From Acidovorax sp. sic0104 (GTDB lineage Bacteria; Pseudomonadota; Gammaproteobacteria; Burkholderiales; Burkholderiaceae_C), in assembly GCF_019219095.1 (NCBI RefSeq), contig NZ_JAHUWH010000009.1, positions 175,090-239,089 on the forward strand: a stretch of 64,000 nucleotides of DNA, read 5' to 3'. Position 1 is the first letter of the stretch. The number at the start of each line of letters is the position of its first letter. The translations under genes and the position numbers were made by a program. Positions 1 through 7,997 of the stretch are shown one piece after another. The notes beneath the pieces were generated by a model that worked only from the letters and a program-made list of their open reading frames with translations, made no database searches and was not told where the DNA came from.

Positions 1-2384
1 TTGAGCGGCGCCTGGGCGCGCACGGCCTTGAGCGCCAGCTCGGGCGTGAGCAGGCAGCCCCAGATGTCGCACAGGCTGTTGTGGTCCCAGTGGGTGGGGA
101 TGCGGCTGTTGCGCTCGTCGCGCCAGTCCCACTCGGGCTGGCCGGCATACAAACTGCGCGCCAGGGCCAGTGCCTCGGCCGTCATGCACTCGGGTGGAAT
201 GTCGGCGGCTTCGCGCAGGCCCGCGCGCACCAGGGCCGCGAGCCGCTCGGGCGTCTGCCAGGCGGGCGGGACATGTTCCAGTGCGGCGACGTTCGCAGCC
301 AGCGCGGCGTCCACCATGGCATCGTCCAGCCAAGGGGCGGGCACGTGGGCGATGGCGTAGCGGTCACTCTGCACCGCTTGCAGCCATTCGCCGCGTGTCT
401 GTGGCAGACGCTGGGGCGGGATGTCGTCCGGGGGCTGGCTGTGCAGCGCGGGGCCGTCGCTGTCTGTGCCATCGGGCTGGTCGGTGTCACCGGGGGCGGC
501 GGCAACCGGCGCGGCCGTGCGGGTGCGCTGGGCCAACTGCAGCGCATCGATGCTGGGTGCGGCCATCAGCCACAGCTCCCACCACACGTCGCCATCGCCC
601 GAGTCGGAGTGCTTGTACAGCGTGAGCCACTGCTCGCGCGATTCATGCAGCGCGCCGCTGTCGGCCGCCAGCGGCTTGGCCAGCGCCACGGGCCAGGCCT
701 GGGTGTAGTCGCCCCGTCGGTGCCAGGGTGCGGCGTGTTCGGGGTTGGGGTCGCAGGCGCCGAAGCGCGCAGTCAGTTGCTGCACCATGGCCACGCGTGC
801 TTCGTCCACCGTGCGGTTGAGGTCGGTGCACAAGAATTCGTACGGACCGTTGTGCGACTCGCTCAGGTAGGCGCGCATCACGCGGCGCACCACCACCGTG
901 CGGGCCGCTTGCACCTGGCCGGGCTCCTGGTCTTCGTCGGAATCGCCATCGCCGTCCTCACCGTCCACGGGCTCGTCGGGCGCGAGTTCATCGCCCGCGG
1001 CCAGGCGGTGCAGCCGCGCTTCCGCGTCGGCCAGCAGGTCCAGCGCCAGCGGCACGATGCCGTCCAGCGTTTCCAGGTTTTCCAGGTGGTCGGTCAGCGG
1101 CGCGTTGAAGAACGGGCCCGGGGGCCAGCAGTTCTCGCGCACGCCGCTGCGCCACAGCGGTGTGCCGGCCGCGTCGAGCAGGGCCACCTGCTGCCCGTCG
1201 TAGTGGGCGCGCCAGGTGATGACGCCTTCGCCGTCGATGAAGGCCAGTTGCCCGTCGCGCGTGAGAAACGGCGCGAGCGGCGTGTCCGGTTGTTGCGCCA
1301 CCAGCCACCCATCGCCGTCGGTCAGGGGCTCCAGCAGATGCTCGGGCGCGGGGACAAAGCGGCCGTCGGGGTGCAGAAGCCCCCATCGCGCCGCGTCTGC
1401 AGCGCCGCTGCGGGTGGCGGCGGTGCGCACCACGGCGTAGCAGCTTTCGGTGGAGAAATCCGCGCCGTAGCTCAGCGGCGGCGCGGGCAGCGGCGTGCCG
1501 TCTGCCATGAGAAAGCTCGTGCCGTCGTAGCTGTTGGCGGCCACGCCGCACGCCATGCGCGGCGAGAGGTGGCGCCCGCCCTTGACCACCACCTTGCCGC
1601 GTTCATTGAGGTAGCCGTGGCCGTTCTCCCAGGCGTTGGGTTCGTCGAAGAAGGCCAGGCCCTCGGCGTTGAAGGCGTCGATGCGCGGGTAGCGCGGCTG
1701 CAGCACCCAATGGCCCTTGGCGTCGATGAGTCCGTAGAGGTCTCCGTCCAGCGAGGCCGCGGTCGTGGCCGACTCGCCGAAGGGCCGTGCGTCGCGAAAG
1801 CGCGGCTCGATCACCCAGCGGCCCGTGCCGTCCACGAAGCCGTGGGTGCGCTCGTTGCGGGATTTCTTCCACAGCGTGGCGCGCGCCAGGCCGTTGGCGC
1901 CGAAAGCGCCCAGCTCATGAAAGACCTCGTCGCAGGTGGTGCGGCCGGTGCGGTTGATGATGCGCCAGGCATCCTGCCCCACCTGCACCGCGCTCAGGCC
2001 GTGGCGAAACGGCTGGGCATTGTCGAAGGCGGGCGGGATGACCACCGTGCCGGTCAGGTCGATGAAGCCCCAGCGCCCGCCCTCGCTAAAGCGCGCCAGG
2101 CCGTCTTCGGAAAAGCTGCGGGCGTTGTGCAGCGTGGGCGGTACGCGCCAGTGGCCCTCGCCGTCGATGTAGCCCCACAGCCCTTGGGCGGCCCGGGCCG
2201 CGCCGATCCATCCTCCGCGGCCGTCGGCCCAGAAACGCAGCACCTCGGCCAGGCCCTCAGGCGGCACCACCGCGCGGCCCGGGTGGACGATGAGCAGTGC
2301 CAGGGTCTGGTGGCTGGGTTCCAGCGGAATGCTGGCCAGCCACGGGGGTGTCGGTTCGGAGTCTGTGTCGGTGTCGCTGGTCAT
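1..2384 (-). CDS. WG-repeat (KWG) protein, 3' end outside the window
   Basis: The reading frame stays open from an ATG at 2384 to the window edge (about 794 residues seen, no stop). The N-terminal half carries repeated WG-type units, each with a core such as LWGYIDGEGHW, RWGFIDLTGTVVIPP, THGFVDGTGRWVIEPRF and LYGLIDAKGHWVLQPRY, roughly residues 65 to 250. These repeats are known as beta-rich units of unknown ligand. The later part has an acidic DEDxD-rich stretch and a long repeat-poor region ending in TPELALKAVRAQ. No signal peptide is evident, so it is probably cytoplasmic. Function is not known. It is divergent from the DGPF gene at 2626. Confidence 0.75.
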   Translation of the reverse strand, partial: MTSDTDTDSEPTPPWLASIPLEPSHQTLALLIVHPGRAVVPPEGLAEVLRFWADGRGGWIGAARAAQGLWGYIDGEGHWRVPPTLHNARSFSEDGLARFSEGGRWGFIDLTGTVVIPPAFDNAQPFRHGLSAVQVGQDAWRIINRTGRTTCDEVFHELGAFGANGLARATLWKKSRNERTHGFVDGTGRWVIEPRFRDARPFGESATTAASLDGDLYGLIDAKGHWVLQPRYPRIDAFNAEGLAFFDEPNAWENGHGYLNERGKVVVKGGRHLSPRMACGVAANSYDGTSFLMADGTPLPAPPLSYGADFSTESCYAVVRTAATRSGAADAARWGLLHPDGRFVPAPEHLLEPLTDGDGWLVAQQPDTPLAPFLTRDGQLAFIDGEGVITWRAHYDGQQVALLDAAGTPLWRSGVRENCWPPGPFFNAPLTDHLENLETLDGIVPLALDLLADAEARLHRLAAGDELAPDEPVDGEDGDGDSDEDQEPGQVQAARTVVVRRVMRAYLSESHNGPYEFLCTDLNRTVDEARVAMVQQLTARFGACDPNPEHAAPWHRRGDYTQAWPVALAKPLAADSGALHESREQWLTLYKHSDSGDGDVWWELWLMAAPSIDALQLAQRTRTAAPVAAAPGDTDQPDGTDSDGPALHSQPPDDIPPQRLPQTRGEWLQAVQSDRYAIAHVPAPWLDDAMVDAALAANVAALEHVPPAWQTPERLAALVRAGLREAADIPPECMTAEALALARSLYAGQPEWDWRDERNSRIPTHWDHNSLCDIWGCLLTPELALKAVRAQAPL

Positions 2385-2502
2385 TGTTGGCAGGGGTCCC
2401 TCGCGGGGCATCCTAACGATGCATATCGCGATGACCCGTAACCATTTGCACGGCTTGGCAGATACGCCACATCAGCCCCTCGCACAGGGGCGCGCAGAGA
2501 TT

Positions 2503-2516
2503 TTTCTACGTAGAAA
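2503..2516. promoter_or_regulatory. 14-bp perfect palindrome between divergent genes
   Basis: TTTCTACGTAGAAA reads the same on both strands. It lies in the 240-bp space between the WG-repeat gene and the ECF42-associated cluster, about 110 bp before the DGPF start codon. It could be an operator. No family can be assigned from sequence alone. Confidence 0.35.
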
Positions 2517-2625
2517 CCCGCAATTTGCAGACGGCGTGTCGATCTTGCGCAGGCTCGTTCGTCGTGCACATGAAGGCCAGCCATTCGCTTCGGCCCTCAC
2601 CCCGAACCTTTGCCAGGAGAACCCC

Positions 2626-3039
2626 ATGCGATTCATGATCATCGTGAAAGCCACAGCAGAATCCGAGCGTGGCGACATGCCTACCGAACCCCTGATGGCC
2701 GCCATGGCCCGCTACCACGAAGAACTGGCGCAGGCAGGCGTGCTGCTGGACGCCAGCGGCCTCAAGCCCAGCACGCAGGGCTGGCGCGTGCGCTACGGTG
2801 CTGCCGGTGCGCGGACCGTCACCGATGGCCCCTTCACCGAGACCAAGGAACTCATTGCCGGGTACAAGCTGATCCAGGTGCGCAGCCGCGACGAGGCGCT
2901 GGAATGGACCCGCCGCTTCCCCAACCCCCGCGGCGAGGGCCTGGCGGCCGAGATCGAGGTGCGCCCCCTGTACGAGATGGAGGACTTTGCCGCCGTGCAG
3001 GGCGTGGAGCACTTTCGCGAACTCGAAGCCCGCGGCTGA
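2626..3039 (+). CDS. YCII/DGPF-domain protein
   Basis: 137 residues. It carries the DGPF signature in VTDGPFTETKELIAGY (about residues 65-80), with the conserved charged residues that follow in this family. These small proteins have the YciI alpha+beta fold and are frequent partners of ECF42 sigma factors. The sigma factor sits three genes downstream on the same strand (4099), and the SRPBCC gene follows after 27 bp. The start was chosen at the ATG preceded by a Shine-Dalgarno-like CCAGGAG. An ATG three codons in (MIIVK) is also possible. Exact biochemical role is unknown; redox or small-molecule sensing has been suggested for the family. Confidence 0.88.
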   Translation: MRFMIIVKATAESERGDMPTEPLMAAMARYHEELAQAGVLLDASGLKPSTQGWRVRYGAAGARTVTDGPFTETKELIAGYKLIQVRSRDEALEWTRRFPNPRGEGLAAEIEVRPLYEMEDFAAVQGVEHFRELEARG

Positions 3040-3066
3040 CACCCCGCCTGCCCTGGAGCCATCGCC

Positions 3067-3606
3067 ATGATCAAGACCATCGCCCTCGTGCTGCTCGCCG
3101 CCCTGGCGCTGCTGCTGGCCTACGCCGCCACCCGCCCCGACACCTTCCGCGTGGAACGCAGCCGCGTGATCACGGCCCCGCCCGAGCGCGTGTACGGGCT
3201 GATCCACGACCTGCGCCAGTTCAACACCTGGAACCCGTACGAACGCAAGGACCCCGCCATCCAGGGCGAGTACAGCGCCAACACGGCCGGGCCTGGCGCG
3301 CGCTACGCCTGGCAGGGCGACAAGGTGGGCACCGGCAGCATGGAGATCGTGGAGGCCACGGCGCCCCGCCGCGTGGGCATGAAGCTCGACTTCGTCAAAC
3401 CCTTCGAAGCCCACAACCAGGTCGAGTTCACGCTGCAGCCCGAAGGCGCGGACGCCACCCGCGTCACCTGGACCATGCAGGGCCCTGTGCCCTACCTCGC
3501 CAAGATCGCGCACCTGCTCTTCAACATGGACCGCATGGTGGGGCAGGACTTCGAGGACGGACTGGCCAACCTGCAGGCCGTGGCGTTGGGCCAACCCGCA
3601 GCGTGA
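3067..3606 (+). CDS. SRPBCC (polyketide cyclase/START-like) protein
   Basis: 179 residues. The N terminus has a single hydrophobic segment (about residues 4-20, ALVLLAALALLLAYAA) that could be a membrane anchor or signal. It is followed by a SRPBCC ligand-binding fold: the opening VERSRVITAPPERVYGLIHD and FNTWNPYE are typical of polyketide_cyc2 proteins. It lies between the DGPF and VOC genes, 27 bp after the first and 65 bp before the second, in what looks like one transcription unit ending with the sigma factor. The ligand cannot be inferred. Confidence 0.85.
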   Translation: MIKTIALVLLAALALLLAYAATRPDTFRVERSRVITAPPERVYGLIHDLRQFNTWNPYERKDPAIQGEYSANTAGPGARYAWQGDKVGTGSMEIVEATAPRRVGMKLDFVKPFEAHNQVEFTLQPEGADATRVTWTMQGPVPYLAKIAHLLFNMDRMVGQDFEDGLANLQAVALGQPAA

Positions 3607-3671
3607 AACCCGCCACCCCTTTGCCAAAGCATTCGTTTCCCTTTACCTTCACACCCCTTCAGGAGCCTCTC

Positions 3672-4079
3672 ATGCACAAGCAAATCTTCGTGAACCTGCC
3701 CATCGAGAACATGGCCCGCTCGCAGGCGTTCTTTCGCGCACTGGGCTACGAGTTCAACCCCGACTTCACCAACGAACAGGGTGCCTGCCTGGTGGTGGGC
3801 GAGAACCTTTTCGTGATGCTGCTGGTCAAGGATTTCTACCAGACCTTCACCACCAAGGCGATCGCCGATGCACGCACCACGTCGGAAGTGCTGGTGTGCT
3901 TTTCCTGCGACAGCCGCGAAGAAGTCGACGCCCTCGTCGCCAAGGCCGTGGCGGCCGGGGGCACTTCGCCCCGCCCCGTGCAGGACCTGGGCTTCATGTA
4001 CTCGCACAGCTTCGACGACCTCGATGGCCACAGCTGGGAGTTCGTGCACATGGTGGATGCCAGCAAGGCGCTGGGCTGA
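3672..4079 (+). CDS. VOC-family (glyoxalase-like) protein
   Basis: 135 residues with the paired beta-alpha-beta-beta-beta layout of the vicinal oxygen chelate superfamily: IFVNLPIENMARSQAFFRALGYE at the start and a metal-site-like HSFDDLDGHSWEFVHM at the end. It resembles the bacterial extradiol/glyoxalase-like group found beside ECF42 sigma factors. An AGGAG-type Shine-Dalgarno lies just before the ATG. It ends 19 bp before the sigma factor start, so the two are very likely co-transcribed. Enzyme activity is not established. Confidence 0.85.
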   Translation: MHKQIFVNLPIENMARSQAFFRALGYEFNPDFTNEQGACLVVGENLFVMLLVKDFYQTFTTKAIADARTTSEVLVCFSCDSREEVDALVAKAVAAGGTSPRPVQDLGFMYSHSFDDLDGHSWEFVHMVDASKALG

Positions 4080-4098
4080 GCGTTCACCGAGGCCGCCG

Positions 4099-5403
4099 AT
4101 GCGCAACCCCCTCAGTCCCGATGGCCCCGCCGGTACCGATGCCCTGCACCGCACCATCGATGCCGTCTGGCGCATCGAGGCCGCCCGCATCATCGCCAGC
4201 GTGGCACGCATGACGCGTGACGTGTGCCGGGCCGAGGAGCTGGCGCAGGATGCGCTGGTGGCCGCGCTGGAGCACTGGCCCGCCACCGGCCTGCCTGCCA
4301 ACCCGGGGGCATGGCTCATGACCACGGCCAAGCGCAGGGCCATCGACCACCTGCGCCAGCAGGCCCTGCACGCGCGCGAGCACGAGGCGCTGGGCAAGGA
4401 CCTGGAGGCGCTCGAAGCCCAGTACGCGCCCGACGTGGTGGACACGCTGATGGCCGCGCAGCAGGACGACATCGGCGACGACCTGCTGCGCCTCATCTTC
4501 ACCGCCTGCCACCCGGTGCTGCCCACCGAGGCGCGCGTGGCGCTCACGCTGCGGCTGCTGGGGGGCCTGACCACGGCCGAGATCGCACGGGCGTTTCTGG
4601 TGCCCGAGCCCACAGTCGCGCAGCGCATCGTGCGGGCCAAGCGCAGCCTGTCGGCCGCCCACGTGCCCTTCGAGGTGCCCGGCGAGGCCGAGCGCGCGCC
4701 GCGCCTGGCATCGGTGCTCGAAGTCATCTACCTGGTCTTCAACGAAGGCTATGCCGCCACGGCGGGCGACGACTGGATGCGCCCCGCTCTGTGCGGTGAA
4801 GCCCAGCGCCTGGTGCGCGTGCTGGCCAGCCTGGTGCCGGGCGAGCCCGAGGTCCAGGGCCTGGTGGCGCTTTTGGAGATCCAGGCCTCGCGCCTGCCCG
4901 CGCGCACCGATGGCGAGGGCAAACCCGTGCTGCTCATGGACCAGGACCGCGCACGCTGGGACCACCTCTTGGTGCGCCGGGGCCTGACCGCCCTGGACAA
5001 GGCCGAGCAGCTCGCACGCACCGGCAAGCCCTGGGGGCCGTACGCACTGCAGGGCGCCATCGCTGCCTGCCACGCACGCGCCCGGCAGGCGCAAGACACC
5101 GACTGGCCCCACATCGTGGCGCTGTACGACGCACTGCTGCAGGTGGCGCCCTCACCCGTTGTGGCGCTGAACCGCGCCGTGGCCGTGGGCATGGCCGAAG
5201 GCCCGGCGGCGGCGCTGCGCCTGGTGGACGACATCGCGGCCGACCCTTTACTGGCCCAGTACCACTGGCTGCCCAGCGTGCGCGGCGACCTGCTGGCCAA
5301 GCTGGGCCGCGTGGCCGAGGCGCGCACCGAGTTCGAGCGTGCGGCGGGACTCACGCGCAATGCGCAGGAAAAGGCCCTGCTGCTGGCGCGCGCAGGCGGC
5401 TGA
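4099..5403 (+). CDS. ECF42-type RNA polymerase sigma factor with C-terminal extension
   Basis: 434 residues, much longer than a typical 180-residue ECF factor. The region-2 part is residues ~10-85 (RMTRDVCRAEELAQDALVAA, then AWLMTTAKRRAIDHLR). Region 4 is ~130-190, with an HTH in LLGGLTTAEIARAFLVPEP. The remaining ~240 residues are an alpha-helical, TPR-like domain (SVLEVIYLVFNEGY, ALNRAVAVGMAEGPAAAL). This architecture with a nearby DGPF protein defines ECF42. No anti-sigma gene is seen, and in this group the C-terminal domain itself is thought to control activity. Expected role is transcription of its own cluster. Confidence 0.92.
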   Translation: MRNPLSPDGPAGTDALHRTIDAVWRIEAARIIASVARMTRDVCRAEELAQDALVAALEHWPATGLPANPGAWLMTTAKRRAIDHLRQQALHAREHEALGKDLEALEAQYAPDVVDTLMAAQQDDIGDDLLRLIFTACHPVLPTEARVALTLRLLGGLTTAEIARAFLVPEPTVAQRIVRAKRSLSAAHVPFEVPGEAERAPRLASVLEVIYLVFNEGYAATAGDDWMRPALCGEAQRLVRVLASLVPGEPEVQGLVALLEIQASRLPARTDGEGKPVLLMDQDRARWDHLLVRRGLTALDKAEQLARTGKPWGPYALQGAIAACHARARQAQDTDWPHIVALYDALLQVAPSPVVALNRAVAVGMAEGPAAALRLVDDIAADPLLAQYHWLPSVRGDLLAKLGRVAEARTEFERAAGLTRNAQEKALLLARAGG

Positions 5404-5559
5404 CAGGCGTCGCGCCGCATGCATCCATTCCACGCGGGCTCGCACGCACCTTGCAGGCGCTCAGCGGCGGTCGTGGCAGCGCGTGTGGTGGCCGCGTGAT
5501 TTTGTGGCGCGTTTTCGCCAGAATGGGGCCATCCCGGGCCACCCCATCATCGCTGCGCC

Positions 5560-6084
5560 ATGACACACCCTGACACCGCGTCGTTCCCCCTGGAAGGCGG
5601 CTGCGCCTGCCGCCATGTCCGCTACCGCATGCTCACCGCACCGCTGTTCGTGCACTGCTGCCACTGCCGCTGGTGCCAGCGCGAGAGTGGTGCCTCGTAC
5701 GCGTTGAACGCGATGATCGAGACCGACCGCGTCCCCTCCCTGGCGGGCCTGCCCGACCTGGTGGATACGCCGTCCGCCAGCGGCTTCGGCCAGACGATTG
5801 CGCGTTGCCCGCACTGCCGCGTGGCGGTATGGAGCCATTACTCCGGCGCGGGCCCGCTGGTGGCCTTTGTGCGCGTGGGCACCCTGGATGCGCCAGACCT
5901 GATGCCGCCCGACATCCACATCTACACCCAGTCCAAGCAGCCCTGGGTGGTGCTGCCACCCGGCACTCCCGCCGTGCCTGAGTACTACGAGCGCGACACC
6001 CACTGGCCGCCCGACAGCCTGGCACGCCGCCAGGTGCTGCTGCCGAGGATCACGGCGTACCGGGAGGCGCTGGGGCTGGATTGA
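5560..6084 (+). CDS. GFA-family protein (Mss4-like zinc fold)
   Basis: 174 residues. It begins with GGCACRHVRYRM and CCHCRWCQRESG, the paired cysteine motifs that bind zinc in the GFA (glutathione-dependent formaldehyde-activating enzyme-like) family, and has a third CPHC motif near residue 85. Most members are not proven formaldehyde enzymes, so only the fold is claimed. It stands alone, 156 bp after the sigma factor and followed by a convergent gene. The ATG at 5560 gives the family-typical N terminus. Confidence 0.87.
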   Translation: MTHPDTASFPLEGGCACRHVRYRMLTAPLFVHCCHCRWCQRESGASYALNAMIETDRVPSLAGLPDLVDTPSASGFGQTIARCPHCRVAVWSHYSGAGPLVAFVRVGTLDAPDLMPPDIHIYTQSKQPWVVLPPGTPAVPEYYERDTHWPPDSLARRQVLLPRITAYREALGLD

Positions 6085-6137
6085 GGGTGCCTGGGGTTCC
6101 GCATACAGAACGTGTCACGCGGGACTTGTCTTCACTC

Positions 6138-6240
6138 TCTCTCCTTGAGGGATAGGGCCGGGGAGAGGGGCTCTTGATCGAGGCAGTGCGCCTAAAGCCC
6201 CTTCTCCCTAACCCTCTCCCGCGAGGGGAGAGGGAACAAG
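6138..6240. repeat. Imperfect inverted repeat (REP-like) between convergent genes
   Basis: A G-rich arm (GGGCCGGGGAGAGGGGCT, ending at 6172) is matched by a C-rich arm (AGCCCCTTCTCCCTAACC, starting near 6196), with a further CTCTCCCGCGAGGGGAGAG hairpin at about 6216-6234. Such gap-filling palindromic repeats are common between convergent genes in proteobacteria. It may act as a transcript end for both flanking genes. Confidence 0.6.
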
Positions 6241-6281
6241 GCAGGGGCGCGTGCAGACGGCATGCGCCAGCCCCAGGCTCC

Positions 6282-6785
6282 TCACCGCCGCTTCTGTCGT
6301 TTCTTCTTCGCCCGGGTGTGATGCCCCGTAGACGGCTTGGGCGTCAACCCCAGCGCCCCACGTGCCAGCGCATCGGCCTGGCCATTGCGATGGCGTGGAA
6401 TCCACTGCACGCTCACATCGCCACAGGCCAGCATCAACCCACGCACTTCATCGAACAAGCCTGCCAGCCTTGCGATGGGGGGCACCCGCGGACTACCCGC
6501 GTTGCTGGTGGTGCCCAGCTGCTCCACCAGCACGCTGTTGTCGCTGTAGGCCATCACGGCGCTGCCTGCCGCACCGCCCTGGCTTTGCAACCAGCGCAGC
6601 GCCAGGGCCAGCGCCCGCAGCTCGGCTTCGTTGTTGCAGCCGGTGAAGGTCGTAGCCTCGGATAGCTGCTGTGCCACCGTGCCATCGGGCGCGCGCACCA
6701 CGGCACCCAGGCCCATGCGCCCCGGGTTGGGCACGGCACTGCCGTCGCAATGGATCACCCAGGGGGCGGCGCCGTGGTCAGGCAT
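6282..6785 (-). CDS. Ribonuclease HI-like protein
   Basis: 167 residues. The four acidic RNase H catalytic residues are visible: D in IHCDGSAVPNPG, E in NNEAELRAL, D in AYSDNSVLVEQL and D in RHRNGQADALA. The C-terminal tail is strongly basic (HHTRAKKKRQKRR). This is the short RNase HI/reverse-transcriptase-H type that cuts RNA in RNA-DNA hybrids. It lacks the basic protrusion expected of E. coli rnhA, so it is probably a paralogue rather than the main rnhA. The DUF3297 gene lies 48 bp upstream on the same strand. Confidence 0.85.
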   Translation of the reverse strand: MPDHGAAPWVIHCDGSAVPNPGRMGLGAVVRAPDGTVAQQLSEATTFTGCNNEAELRALALALRWLQSQGGAAGSAVMAYSDNSVLVEQLGTTSNAGSPRVPPIARLAGLFDEVRGLMLACGDVSVQWIPRHRNGQADALARGALGLTPKPSTGHHTRAKKKRQKRR

Positions 6786-6833
6786 GGAAAACGCACGGCA
6801 GATACCTGCGCAACGCAGCCGCGCGGGGGCGTG

Positions 6834-7106
6834 TCACTTGTAGAAAGCTTCGACCTTGCCCTTGAGCTTGATCATCAGCGGGTGGCCCTTGCGGTCCACC
6901 GTCTTGCCCGCAGGCACCTTCACCCAGCCCTCGCTGACGCAGTATTCCTCCACATCGGTGCGGTCCTTGCCGTTGAAGCGGATGCCGATGTCATGCTGGA
7001 ACACCGCAGCCACGTGGTGCGGGCTGCGCGGGTCCACGCTCAGGTGATCGGGCAGCGCGGGACGTTCGGAGGCGGCCGCTGGGGTGGCTGGGGCGGTATC
7101 GGTCAT
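6834..7106 (-). CDS. DUF3297 family protein
   Basis: 90 residues. The core LPDHLSVDPRSPHH, DIGIRFNGKDRTDVEEYC and GWVKVPAGKTVDRKG is characteristic of DUF3297, a small proteobacterial family of unknown function that is often highly expressed. An upstream in-frame ATG exists at 7208. The start at 7106 (MTDTAPAT) was chosen because the residues before it look non-coding and it gives the family length. No membrane or signal sequence. Confidence 0.85.
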   Translation of the reverse strand: MTDTAPATPAAASERPALPDHLSVDPRSPHHVAAVFQHDIGIRFNGKDRTDVEEYCVSEGWVKVPAGKTVDRKGHPLMIKLKGKVEAFYK

Positions 7107-7204
7107 GTGATGGCGTTCTGGATGAAAAAAGCAAAAGCGCGGATTTTCCGGGATTTGGCCCGCGACACGGCCCGGGTGCCCCTGAAGCACGGCAGGAATA
7201 TGAA

Positions 7205-7262
7205 TCAAAATGCCGCCTGCCGCGCTCTGGTCAAGCGCTGCAAGCTATCAAATATGTAGCAA
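7205..7262 (-). repeat. Dispersed ~58-bp repeat, copy A
   Basis: Read on the minus strand, the first 29 bases contain TTGCT, then ATAGC, then GCGCT at fixed spacing, as in copies B (17198), C (24826) and D (26822). The following ~29 bases are also similar (AGAGCG-like block, then TTTTGA). This copy lies between DUF3297 and the exonuclease gene. Confidence 0.65.
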
Positions 7263-7268
7263 ACGTCT

Positions 7269-7880
7269 TCAGGGAGCTGCATGCCGCGCCAGCAGCGCGC
7301 CCACCGCCGGCTTGGCGCAGCGCTGCACCTGCTGCAAGAGCGCATGGTTCGGCTCGGCCACGCGCCACTGCGTGCGCAGGTCGTGCTGGATACGCGCCAG
7401 CAGCGCAGCGGCCATCTCGGCATCGGCCAGCGCCCGGTGGGCCTGGCCGGTGCGCGGCAGGCCGTGGTAGTCCACCAGCGTGCCGAGCTTGTGGCTGGGT
7501 GCCTGGGGGTAAAGGCGGCGTGACAGCAGCACCGTGCAGGCGAACGGGTGCGGCGCGGCCACACCGGCCAGCGCAAGTTCTGCCTGCCAGAACTTGCTGT
7601 CGAAGGATGCGTTGTGCGCCACCATGGGCGCGTCGCCCACAAAACGCGCCGCGTCGGCCATCACGCCTGCGGCATCGGGCGCCGTGTTCACCATCGCGTT
7701 GGTGATGCCGGTGAGCTGGGTGATGAACGGCGGAATCCACACGCCCGTCCTCATGAGGCTCTGAAAGCGGTCCACCACCTGGCCTTTTTCCAGCAGCACG
7801 ATGGCGACTTCGGTCGCGCGTGCGCCCTGGCCGGGCGAGACGCCGGTGGTTTCAAAGTCGATGACGGCGATGGGGGGCAT
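7269..7880 (-). CDS. DEDDh 3'-5' exonuclease (DnaQ-like)
   Basis: 203 residues. ExoI motif VIDFETTGVSPG (residues ~5-16) supplies D and E. The second motif is MVAHNASFDSKFW. The third, HRALADAEMAAAL, gives the H and final D of the DEDDh set. It resembles stand-alone DnaQ/PolC-type exonucleases involved in DNA repair or RNA turnover rather than the Pol III epsilon subunit proper. The start at 7880 was chosen because the preceding 32 in-frame residues look like non-coding sequence. The dispersed repeat copy A lies just after its stop codon. Confidence 0.88.
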   Translation of the reverse strand: MPPIAVIDFETTGVSPGQGARATEVAIVLLEKGQVVDRFQSLMRTGVWIPPFITQLTGITNAMVNTAPDAAGVMADAARFVGDAPMVAHNASFDSKFWQAELALAGVAAPHPFACTVLLSRRLYPQAPSHKLGTLVDYHGLPRTGQAHRALADAEMAAALLARIQHDLRTQWRVAEPNHALLQQVQRCAKPAVGALLARHAAP

Positions 7881-7997
7881 GGGGGGGCGGAGGCAAAAAG
7901 AAGGATTGTGCCGCCGTCGGCCCAGCGCCATCCTGTTGAACAGGGCCCGCGCCGCTGCGGCGGCCGGCATCCGCAAACCCCGCGATGACCCCGTGCC

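Noticed and set aside
81..2441. 786-codon open frame on the plus strand
   Set aside because: Opposite-strand shadow of the WG-repeat gene; composition is Gly/Val/His/Arg-rich without domain motifs, and the minus strand has clear WG units.
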